Shown one piece after another: positions 17,734 to 24,899 of a stretch of 36,211 nucleotides of DNA (position 1 is the first letter of the stretch; the number at the start of each line of letters is the position of its first letter). Below the pieces are notes generated by a model that did no database searches, was not told the origin of the DNA, and saw only the letters and a list, made by a program, of their open reading frames with translations. The translations under genes were made by a program, and so were the position numbers. Source of the DNA: Thermacetogenium sp. UBA4966 (GTDB lineage: Bacteria > Bacillota > DSM-12270 > Thermacetogeniales > Thermacetogeniaceae); NCBI GenBank assembly GCA_002397275.1, contig DHAA01000001.1, forward strand, positions 1 to 36,211. Direction: 5' to 3'.

Positions 17734-19794
17734 TTATTTTGTTGCCGCCCGGGGCAGCTTGCTCAGCTTTTCCATTTCGTCGGCGATATCCTGGAGGCCG
17801 TATTTTTCCCATGTTTCCCGGTACGGCCAGCCAGTTTTCCTGTCCCAGCCGCGGCTGTCGTAATACATATCTACTAAATCATTCCAGTCATCCCAGTCCA
17901 CGGTCTCGCCGAAGGGGTCCGGATACTGCATGGTGGGGAAGATGGCGTTGACTTCCAGATCACGGTCGCGCCCGAAATTGCGCATGAGAATCGCCCTGAA
18001 CAGAAGTCGGGAACGCTCCGCCGCCTCGTTCAGCTCCTGCTCGGAAATAGGATAACCGGTGGCCGCGGTGTACATTTGCGCCTCCATATCCGTCCAGAAC
18101 AGATTAGGGCTCTGCCAGTCGCAGCAGCTAACGGAATCCTTGAGCTCCGCCTTGTTCTCGTTCATGATCACGCCGTCGATCAAGACCTGGCTGTGGCAGG
18201 GATCGTCCTTGATCTGGAGATAATTCTGAAAGGTGTCATGATGATGGGCGATCGTCTGAATATCACGGGTGGAGGTCATCAGCTCCAGGGATGTAGCCAG
18301 CCAGCCGGGCTTGTTGATGGTACCCTCGAAGCCGCGGCCCTGCCAATGGAAAGAATGCCCCCAGGCGGTTTCCAGGCTGATGGGGATATCAAGCCTCAAT
18401 CCCGGTACCGCTTGGGAATAGCGGCCATGATAGATGGTATCGCCGAATTTCTCCTTGCCCAGGATACGGATCGCACGGGCCATCCCTTCCGCCAGAATAT
18501 CGCCGTAATAACCCTTGCGGTAGGTGATCATATCCAGCATGTGCTTGACGAACTCCTCGGACTCCACATCGATCTCCATACCGAAGTCAATATCGTCGAA
18601 TACCCCCTCTTTTTTACCCATGGCCAGCCAGGGGAAGAGCCAGACGATCACATCCCATTTATCGATGCCATACTCGTTGCACATATCCATCATCACCGAT
18701 CCCTTGTCCAGATCGGGCTTCCAGAAATCCACTTTGTCGCCGGGAACCTTTTTGAAAAGCTCCTGGAAATGAGGGTCGGAGGGGTCCGGCTCCGGCATCT
18801 CCAAGCTCAACATCTTGCAGGGCAGGAAATGGTTCTGCTTCGTCTCCCAGTTCTGAATGGGCAGCCAGCTGCAGTCCTCCTGAAAGCCGAAAGCGAAGAT
18901 ACTGACGCATTTTTCCACATGATTGACTCGTTCTTCTTTAAATGCCGATTTCATATCGATCATCAGCCTGTTGCAATGCTGGTTACAGCCATGGCTGCAG
19001 GCCACCTGGCCCCGGATCCAGCCGCCTTCCACAGGGATGGCGTTGCCGTCCATGCCGTGGGCGCTCTCCCGTACCAGCGGGCTGGGGCGCATAAAAGGCT
19101 GACCCATTTTCCGCCGCAGTTCCAGCACCTTGGGGATATCATAGGGGACAACTACGCCCGTGCCTTTACAGGTAATAGCCTTTAGGTTTTTAGAGCCAAA
19201 CACCGCGCCGAACCCGCTCTTGGCCGCTACATTGTCGTTGCTGGTGGTGATGCTGGCGTTACGCATCAGATTTTCACCCGCCGGGCCGATAACCATGCTC
19301 TTGGTCTCATGTCCATGCCATTCTTCCAGCTTGGCCTGGGTGTCATGAACTTTTTTGCCCCATAAATTACGGGCTGAACGGAAAGTGATCTTTTGATCCT
19401 CGATACAGAGATAAGTGGGCTCCGCGGCGCGGCCTTCCAGTATGAAACCGTCGAAACCGGCAAATTTCAGCTCCGCGCCGAACCAGCCGCCGATACCGCT
19501 CCAGGAATATTGCTCAGGCAGGTTATTGGCCGCAATGCCGGTAAATACGGTGCGGCCGCCGGTAGGGATACCGGTAGCGGTGGTGGGACCGGTCATATAG
19601 ATAAGTTTGTTCTCCGGGTCGAAGGCCTTAACGCCTGGTTTCACCTCGTCCCAAAAAATCTTGTTGCAAATAGAGCGGCCGCCGATATATTTAGGCACAT
19701 ACTTGCCGGTGGGGATAATCTCTACGCTGCCCTCTGTAAGATTGATGCGGGCGATTTTGCCTACGTAGCCGTATAGTTTCCCATCGTTTCCCAT
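17734..19794 (-). CDS. Aldehyde ferredoxin oxidoreductase (AOR) family tungsten/molybdenum enzyme
   Basis: Oxidoreductase of 686 residues in the AOR family, which carries a tungsten or molybdenum bis-pyranopterin and one 4Fe-4S cluster. Family segments are clear: the N-terminal YGYVGKIARINLTEG, then MTGPTTATGIPTGGRTVFTG, IGGWFGAELKFAGFDGFIL and SGFGAVFGSKNLKAI. The Cys ligands appear as C-x3-C-x3-C (ACSHGCNQHC, near residues 266-274) with a late Cys in SVSCCDW, so the spacing differs from the C-x2-C-x3-C of classical AOR. Length and the ferredoxin partner just upstream fit the longer YdhV/BamB-like branch rather than the roughly 605-residue AOR. The start MGNDGKLYG follows GGGAGG by six bases; the open frame runs 46 codons further upstream into the ferredoxin-like gene. 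The substrate is unknown. Confidence 0.9.
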   Translation of the reverse strand: MGNDGKLYGYVGKIARINLTEGSVEIIPTGKYVPKYIGGRSICNKIFWDEVKPGVKAFDPENKLIYMTGPTTATGIPTGGRTVFTGIAANNLPEQYSWSGIGGWFGAELKFAGFDGFILEGRAAEPTYLCIEDQKITFRSARNLWGKKVHDTQAKLEEWHGHETKSMVIGPAGENLMRNASITTSNDNVAAKSGFGAVFGSKNLKAITCKGTGVVVPYDIPKVLELRRKMGQPFMRPSPLVRESAHGMDGNAIPVEGGWIRGQVACSHGCNQHCNRLMIDMKSAFKEERVNHVEKCVSIFAFGFQEDCSWLPIQNWETKQNHFLPCKMLSLEMPEPDPSDPHFQELFKKVPGDKVDFWKPDLDKGSVMMDMCNEYGIDKWDVIVWLFPWLAMGKKEGVFDDIDFGMEIDVESEEFVKHMLDMITYRKGYYGDILAEGMARAIRILGKEKFGDTIYHGRYSQAVPGLRLDIPISLETAWGHSFHWQGRGFEGTINKPGWLATSLELMTSTRDIQTIAHHHDTFQNYLQIKDDPCHSQVLIDGVIMNENKAELKDSVSCCDWQSPNLFWTDMEAQMYTAATGYPISEQELNEAAERSRLLFRAILMRNFGRDRDLEVNAIFPTMQYPDPFGETVDWDDWNDLVDMYYDSRGWDRKTGWPYRETWEKYGLQDIADEMEKLSKLPRAATK

Positions 19795-19814
19795 GGTGTT
19801 CCTCCCTTTCATTT

Positions 19815-20327
19815 TTAATCCCAGCGGGTATCCAGCGGTATCTGCTGCGACTCCCCGCTGAGGCCGATACAGCGGACAGGGCAATATTCCACGCAAGCCG
19901 GCCCTTGCGGACGGGTACGGCATAGATCGCATTTTTTAGCTTTGCGTTTGCTCTTATCTCTGCTTTTGACCATGTTGATCGCAGAAGGCTTGAGGCGGCA
20001 GGCTTTTCTGCATCGTCCGCAGCCGATACACTCTTCTTCCACTATGTAGACGATATTGTTCTCGTCTATGCACATGGCCTTGTCTTTTTTGGGGCACTGA
20101 TCATAGCAAGGGTGATCCACGCAATGCAGGCAGGCCCGTATCCGGTGCACCATGGTGGATGTGCCCCGGTCCACATAGATCCTGTTGTAACTCGGGCTGA
20201 CGACTCCGTCATGCAGCAAGCTGCATACAATCTCGCAGGAGGTACAGCCGGCGCAGAAGGAGTATTCCGGAGCGTACTGCACCACACGATTGCCGTATAA
20301 TTTCGTCCCGCTGTTTTCTTCATCCAT
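19815..20327 (-). CDS. Four-cluster ferredoxin-like electron transfer subunit
   Basis: Protein of 170 residues with cysteine groups for about four 4Fe-4S clusters: CAGCTSCEIVC, CLHCVDHPCYDQC, CIGCGRCRKAC, and a last set in CDLCRTRPQGPACVEYC plus C in YCPVRC. This arrangement is that of the electron-transfer subunits of complex iron-sulfur molybdoenzymes (DmsB/HybA-like; YdhY in the E. coli ydh operon). It lacks a signal peptide. It is the first gene of the operon, 20 bases before the AOR-family gene, and most likely carries electrons to or from that enzyme. AAAGGGG precedes the ATG. Confidence 0.92.
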   Translation of the reverse strand: MDEENSGTKLYGNRVVQYAPEYSFCAGCTSCEIVCSLLHDGVVSPSYNRIYVDRGTSTMVHRIRACLHCVDHPCYDQCPKKDKAMCIDENNIVYIVEEECIGCGRCRKACRLKPSAINMVKSRDKSKRKAKKCDLCRTRPQGPACVEYCPVRCIGLSGESQQIPLDTRWD

Positions 20328-20379
20328 AGACTATCGCCCCTTTTAAAATTTAATTAATTTATAAATATATAAATATTAT

Positions 20380-20393
20380 TTCTTAATTAAGAA
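20380..20393. promoter_or_regulatory. 14-bp palindrome overlapping the -10 of the ferredoxin/AOR operon promoter
   Basis: TTCTTAATTAAGAA is a perfect palindrome in a very AT-rich stretch (20341-20403). It overlaps the predicted -10 element, a position suited to an operator. A link to the LysR regulator encoded upstream is inference. Confidence 0.45.
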
Positions 20394-20418
20394 TATATTT
20401 ATTATCATCTCTTGTCAA
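20390..20418 (-). promoter_or_regulatory. Sigma-A-like promoter of the ferredoxin/AOR operon
   Basis: On the minus strand a consensus TTGACA is followed after 17 bases by TATTCT. It lies about 63 bases upstream of the ferredoxin-like ATG. Confidence 0.65.
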
Positions 20419-20543
20419 TACTCTTCTTGCGCACCTCTGGAAAAATCACTGTTTATACAAATCCTCCACATTTTATCAGGGCAATATCCGGCTTGCGGCG
20501 TTTGTTTTAAAATTAATAAACTATTAAGAAAACTTATCAAAAT

Positions 20544-20568
20544 AAAAAAACAGCCTTTGGCAAGGCTG
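20544..20568 (-). terminator. Terminator of the LysR gene upstream of the ferredoxin/AOR operon
   Basis: CAGCCTT and AAGGCTG form a seven-base stem with a four-base loop, followed on the minus strand by seven T. It lies about 50 bases after the LysR stop, so the AOR operon is transcribed from its own promoter. The 20328-20616 gap contains this, the promoter and the palindrome, and no gene. Confidence 0.9.
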
Positions 20569-20616
20569 CATCGTCATGTTTTTATTAAAATCTGCTGTCA
20601 AAATTTTGGATATACG

Positions 20617-21507
20617 TTATTCTTTCCGCATCTCCCGGAACACTTCTAAAAACAACCGCAAGGACGGGTTCTGGCTGTCTCGCCGGTAGGCCAGAGCCAG
20701 ATCGGCATAAGGCGCCGTACCCTCCAAATCCAGCACCACGAAACGGGAATTTCGGATATCGGGCAGATAATAAGGCAGGACCCCCACGCCTATGCCGGAA
20801 CTGGCTAATATAAGGATATCGTCAAAATCGCTTATTTCGACGAGCTGAGAGGTGTCAATACCGCTCATCAGCCATTCTTGCCTCACCCTTTCCGATGTAT
20901 TGCGGAAACGGGTCAGCTGCAAAACGAATAGTTTTTCACCCTGCAGGTCATTCGGGCTGAGCTTCTGCTTGCCGGCCAGGGGATGCTCAGCGTTCACCAC
21001 AAAACGCAGCGGCCTGCGGACCAGGGGTATCACCTCGATATCCGGATCTGTCTGCAACTCATAAGGCAGACAGACCGCCACATCCAGTTCCAACTCCCGG
21101 AACCCGTCCGGCTCATTGACCTCGGTTTCCGTAACGGTCTCCACCAGGATATCGGGATATTTTTTGTGAAAAGCCTTCAGCAAATCGATGATATAGATGG
21201 CGTCGGGGAAATTACTGGCGCCCACCAAGAGGCGGCCGTCATAGCCCAGCGAAATATTATAGGATTCCGCCACCACTTGCTCGTATTCATCCATCATCCG
21301 TTTGGCGTAAGCCAGGAAATTAGCGCCGGCCTTAGTCAGAACCACATTGCGGCTGTTGCGGGAAAACAACTTGAATTTTAATTCCTCTTCCAATTTGGAA
21401 ATATGAATGCTCATCGCCGTCTGAGTCACCGAACATTCCTTGGCCGCCTTGGTAAAACTCTGATGCCTGGCCAAGCTGATAAAATATTTGAAGCTTTTAG
21501 TATCCAT
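20617..21507 (-). CDS. LysR family transcriptional regulator of the AOR/MFS/SDR cluster
   Basis: LysR-type regulator of 296 residues. The N-terminal helix-turn-helix is in FTKAAKECSVTQTAMSIHIS, with the usual KLEEELKFKLFSRNSRNVVL wing. A periplasmic-binding-like effector domain follows (LLVGASNFPDAIYIIDLLKA onwards). The ATG beginning MDTKSFKYF is preferred, as GAGGGCAGGC lies just before it; an upstream ATG adds four residues. Because it is directly upstream of the ferredoxin/AOR operon in the same direction, and separated by a terminator and a palindromic promoter, it most likely controls that operon in response to its substrate. The substrate is unknown. Confidence 0.9.
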   Translation of the reverse strand: MDTKSFKYFISLARHQSFTKAAKECSVTQTAMSIHISKLEEELKFKLFSRNSRNVVLTKAGANFLAYAKRMMDEYEQVVAESYNISLGYDGRLLVGASNFPDAIYIIDLLKAFHKKYPDILVETVTETEVNEPDGFRELELDVAVCLPYELQTDPDIEVIPLVRRPLRFVVNAEHPLAGKQKLSPNDLQGEKLFVLQLTRFRNTSERVRQEWLMSGIDTSQLVEISDFDDILILASSGIGVGVLPYYLPDIRNSRFVVLDLEGTAPYADLALAYRRDSQNPSLRLFLEVFREMRKE

Positions 21508-21544
21508 GCCTGCCCTCATTCCATAATATTGTTAAATTATATTA

Positions 21545-21573
21545 ATGGTATCATAAGCCATATTTATTGACAA
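21545..21573 (-). promoter_or_regulatory. Candidate promoter of the LysR gene
   Basis: Minus-strand TTGTCA and TACCAT are separated by exactly 17 bases, 38 bases upstream of the LysR ATG. It lies in the divergent gap shared with the LuxR gene. Confidence 0.55.
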
Positions 21574-21618
21574 GAACATTACAATCCACTTTTTTCTTTA
21601 TTTCCACATTGCGCTTGC

Positions 21619-21624
21619 GCTATA
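21619..21624 (+). promoter_or_regulatory. Candidate -10 element for the LuxR gene
   Basis: A consensus TATAAT about 68 bases before the LuxR ATG. No convincing -35 is present at the right distance, which may indicate an activator-dependent promoter. Confidence 0.35.
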
Positions 21625-21691
21625 ATAAAAAAGCAAATCAGGGAGAACAGACGGCCGAAACAAAATAACTCGGTGTTAAGGGGGCTGTTTG

Positions 21692-24172
21692 ATGGAGAAA
21701 AGCCGAACAAAACGTATTGAGCCGCACTATTATTCCGCCCGGCTCAGAAATAAGCTGAACGGGTTGCGTTCAGTGTCTACAACGATTGTCGAAGCACCAT
21801 CCGGCTTCGGCAAGACGACGGCAATAAGGGATTACCTGGAGGCCACGCTTCCTTCCGGCATACCTGTCTACTGGTTTACCGCCACAGATGAAGCCCCATC
21901 CGCCTGCTTCCGGCGCTTCTCCAGGGAGATCGAAAAAATAGACGGCTCCGCCGGGCAGCGGCTGTTAAGAATCGAGTTCCCGGGCGCGGACACCATCGGC
22001 GAAGTCTGTGAGGCGCTGCGTTCCCTGCAGTGCAAAAACGAAGCCTATCTCGTGGTCGATAACTTTCAATTTCTACACACCGCCCTGCCTACATCCTTTT
22101 TCATCTCACTGATCGAGCATGGCAGCGGCAGACTGCATACCATCCTGATCACACAGATGCTCAAACGAAATGTACTCGCCGCCATTTCGGGCTACGGTTT
22201 CTTACATATCACCGCCGCGGACCTGCGGCTGGACAGCGAGGATATCCGCCGCTATTATTTGCTGGCGGGCTTAAACGTCGCCCCGAAAGAAGCGAAGAGC
22301 GTGGCGGACTATACCGAGGGGTGGATCATCGCGGTCTATCTGCAGCTCCGCTCCTTTCGGGAAAAAGGGGCCTTTTCCGATACGCGTGACATCCTCGACC
22401 TGATGGAGCATCTGGTTTGGCGCAAGCTGACTCCTGAACAGCAGAAAATTTTCCTGCGTCTCTCCCCCTTTGAAACCGCTACCGTGCGGCAAATATGCAC
22501 GCTTCTTGGCTGCGAAGCCCTGCCCGATTATGTTGTGGAAGCCCTTTCCAGCCCGTTTATCCGCTATGACCCTACAGAGACAAGGTATGAGTTGCACAGC
22601 ATCCTGCACGAGCTGATCAAACAGAAACGCAATGAGCGCGGCGTTGCCTTTGAATGCGAGTGCCTTCTGCGGGCGGGCGACCTGTGCCGCGCCGACGGCC
22701 AGGCAGCGGAGGCGCTGGGCTTTTACTGGCAGGTCGGGGACTACGGGCGGCTGCTTTCACTCGACTTCTCCGATTTGAGTTTTGAGAAAATCGGGGATAC
22801 GCCCTTTTTTGCAATAGCGCTGGATATCGCGCGCAACTGCCCGGCGGAAATTAAAGAGAAATTTCCCCTTCCCCTGCTGCATGTTGCCTGGACACTCCTG
22901 CTTACGGGGTACCATGCGCAGTTTGAGACGCTACTGGAAGAGCTGTCCGACATCCTTAACGGGGAAAACGGCGACGACAGCCTGCTCGGCGAATTGACGC
23001 TGCTCTCCTCATTCAGGCGCCATCCCCGTATTGAAGAAATGACAGCCCTCCTCCGCAAAGCCGATGCCTTTTTCCAAGGGAAATGCTCTCGGGTGATCCT
23101 CCCCTCCGCCCCCTGGTGCTTCGGGAACAGCAGCCCGCTGGCCCACTATCACATCACACCGGGCGAAGCCGACCGCAAGGCCGAGGAAATGGAGGAATAC
23201 ATCGCCCTCTATGCTAAGCTGACAAACGGCCACGGCTGCGGCGCGGACGTGTTATACCGCGCTCAGTTGGCCTATCAACGCGGTAACCTGGACGAAGCGG
23301 AAATACTCGCTTACAAGGCTGCTTTTCTTGCCGAAAACAGGCAACAGAGCATCGTCCACCTGGGCGCCATGCTGGTGCTGGCCCAGGTTGCGCTGAACAA
23401 AGCGGACACCGCGGGCTGGCAGCAGGCCGTCAGTTCTATGGAGCGCGCCCTCTCCTATGTCTCGCAGGATTCTTTTGTCTTCCGTTCCCAACTGGATATC
23501 GTGCAAGGCATGCTCCTTGTCGAACTGAAGCAGCTTGACGGCGTTGCCGATTGGATCAAAAACGGTGACTTCACATCGCAAAGGCTGCTGCCCGCGCTGG
23601 TTCCCCTTGCCCTGTTCGTGCATGCCGTCTACCTGCTGCATCAGGGCGAATACGCCCGGCTGATCGGCGTTACGGAGGCAATGTATCCGCACGGTGTGTT
23701 CAGCTCCCCCCTGATGACCATGCTGTTATACCTGGCCATAGCCGCGGGCTACATACAGCTGGGAAACCGTGACAAAGCCTCGGCATTTATCCGGAACGCG
23801 GCGCAGTCTGCTTTACCCGACGGGCTGATCTTCCCCTTCGCCTCTTTCTCCTGGCTACTCCTGGGGTTGAGCGACGAGCTGATCCGTCAGGAGTATCCCG
23901 CCTTTTTTGAGGGGTTCCAGAAAATAAAGGAACGTTTCGGCCTTGGCTGGGCAAAGCTGTATCAGGACCTGCAGCCGCGCGATTTTCTCGGCGACCTGAC
24001 CGAGCGGGAATACGAAGTAGCAAAGCTGGCGGCCGACGGGCTGCACAACGCCGAAATTGCAAAAGAGCTGATGATTACGGAGAGCACCGTGCGCTTCCAT
24101 CTGCGCGCGGTGTTTGCCAAGCTGGATATCGATCGCCGCACAAGGCTCGCCGAAAAGCTTAAACAGGCCTGA
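21692..24172 (+). CDS. MalT/LAL-type LuxR family transcriptional regulator
   Basis: Large regulator of 826 residues. A P-loop (APSGFGKTTAIRDYL, residues 35-43) near the N-terminus starts a STAND-type ATPase domain. A winged-helix-like region and a long helical, TPR-like middle follow, and a C-terminal LuxR helix-turn-helix ends the protein (LTEREYEVAKLAADGLHNAE and ESTVRFHLRAVFAKLDIDRR). This is the MalT architecture: ligand binding to the repeat region plus ATP drives assembly and promoter activation. The ATG follows AAGGGGG; an in-frame TTG one codon earlier is the only alternative. It is the first gene of the plus-strand block and, with a terminator after it, forms its own unit. It probably activates the export genes downstream; the ligand is unknown. 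Confidence 0.92.
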   Translation: MEKSRTKRIEPHYYSARLRNKLNGLRSVSTTIVEAPSGFGKTTAIRDYLEATLPSGIPVYWFTATDEAPSACFRRFSREIEKIDGSAGQRLLRIEFPGADTIGEVCEALRSLQCKNEAYLVVDNFQFLHTALPTSFFISLIEHGSGRLHTILITQMLKRNVLAAISGYGFLHITAADLRLDSEDIRRYYLLAGLNVAPKEAKSVADYTEGWIIAVYLQLRSFREKGAFSDTRDILDLMEHLVWRKLTPEQQKIFLRLSPFETATVRQICTLLGCEALPDYVVEALSSPFIRYDPTETRYELHSILHELIKQKRNERGVAFECECLLRAGDLCRADGQAAEALGFYWQVGDYGRLLSLDFSDLSFEKIGDTPFFAIALDIARNCPAEIKEKFPLPLLHVAWTLLLTGYHAQFETLLEELSDILNGENGDDSLLGELTLLSSFRRHPRIEEMTALLRKADAFFQGKCSRVILPSAPWCFGNSSPLAHYHITPGEADRKAEEMEEYIALYAKLTNGHGCGADVLYRAQLAYQRGNLDEAEILAYKAAFLAENRQQSIVHLGAMLVLAQVALNKADTAGWQQAVSSMERALSYVSQDSFVFRSQLDIVQGMLLVELKQLDGVADWIKNGDFTSQRLLPALVPLALFVHAVYLLHQGEYARLIGVTEAMYPHGVFSSPLMTMLLYLAIAAGYIQLGNRDKASAFIRNAAQSALPDGLIFPFASFSWLLLGLSDELIRQEYPAFFEGFQKIKERFGLGWAKLYQDLQPRDFLGDLTEREYEVAKLAADGLHNAEIAKELMITESTVRFHLRAVFAKLDIDRRTRLAEKLKQA

Positions 24173-24207
24173 GAAAATATAAAATTTAGCGGCCGCTTTT
24201 TGAAGAT

Positions 24208-24277
24208 AACTGTCCGTCTTGCTATGCCCTGCAGGACGGTTTTTTGTTTTTTCAAAAACTGTCCAAAAAAACTGTCC
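24208..24277 (+). repeat. Three AACTGTCC repeats upstream of the export cassette
   Basis: AACTGTCC occurs at 24208-24215, 24257-24264 and 24270-24277; the last two are 13 bases apart. They lie between the LuxR gene and the export genes. The first overlaps the terminator stem. They could be activator sites or leftovers of terminator duplication. Confidence 0.4.
24214..24245 (+). terminator. Terminator of the LuxR gene
   Basis: CCGTCTTGC and GCAGGACGG pair over nine positions (one G-U) with an eight-base loop, followed by six T. It lies 42 bases beyond the LuxR stop, so the export cassette needs its own promoter in 24246-24397. Confidence 0.85.
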
Positions 24278-24397
24278 GTTCGGACGGGGCGCCATCCAAA
24301 ATTCCAATTTAAAATAATTAATATGGTTATTGTTTCAAAAAACAACAGACAATGCCTTCGGGTCTCAGAAAAACCTCTTTGAAGGAGTTGCGTGCCT

Positions 24398-24889
24398 ATG
24401 GATAATCTGTTTCGAAAAACCGCCGTGGAAAGAGTATCCTCACCGGAACAGCTCAATGATTATATCCGTGTGTCGAATCCGAGTATCTGGATTGTATTGG
24501 GCGCCATGATTATGTTGCTTGCTTCCTTCCTGATATGGGGGATCTTTGGAACTATGGACACAACTCTAGAGACCTCGGGCTATGCCAAAAACGGCGTGGT
24601 TTCCTGCTATCTGACAAAAGATGGTTACGATAAGGTATCAACCGGCGTATCCGCTGTAAAAATCGACGGGAACAAATATCGTCCCAACGATATCCCTAAT
24701 TCCCCGCTCTCTTATGAAGCGATCAGCGATTTCTACCGCAGCTCACCCTATGTTCTCCAGGACATGGGTATCGAAGAGAATGAATGGCGGTATCTTGTGG
24801 AAATTCCGGCGCAGGATGTAGCTGACGGTGAAGTGGACGCCGTGTTTATCATCGAATCGACGCATTTTATATCTTTTATTCTCAACTGA
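24398..24889 (+). CDS. Short NHLM/NHLP-type HlyD-like secretion protein
   Basis: Protein of 163 residues. The N-terminus matches the start of NHLM bacteriocin-system HlyD proteins: FRKTAVERVSSPEQLNDYIR followed by one membrane helix (about residues 31-53) and an extracytoplasmic part. The family normally has a long coiled coil and lipoyl domains for a membrane fusion protein; here only about 110 residues follow the helix, and no coiled coil is apparent. In a single-membrane bacterium a minimal adaptor would be enough to contact the ABC transporter, but that is inference. GAAGGAG lies before the ATG (an in-frame GTG six bases earlier is too close). It is the first gene of the export cassette, ten bases before the peptidase-ABC gene. 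Confidence 0.75.
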   Translation: MDNLFRKTAVERVSSPEQLNDYIRVSNPSIWIVLGAMIMLLASFLIWGIFGTMDTTLETSGYAKNGVVSCYLTKDGYDKVSTGVSAVKIDGNKYRPNDIPNSPLSYEAISDFYRSSPYVLQDMGIEENEWRYLVEIPAQDVADGEVDAVFIIESTHFISFILN

Positions 24890-24899
24890 GGCGGCGAAG

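Noticed and set aside
18076..19185. A 369-residue open frame on the plus strand inside the AOR-family gene
   Set aside because: It lies antisense to a well-supported gene and its composition is that of a shadow frame.
19795..19932. N-terminal extension of the AOR-family gene
   Set aside because: It overlaps the end of the ferredoxin-like gene, has no family similarity, and GGGAGG correctly spaces the ATG at 19794.
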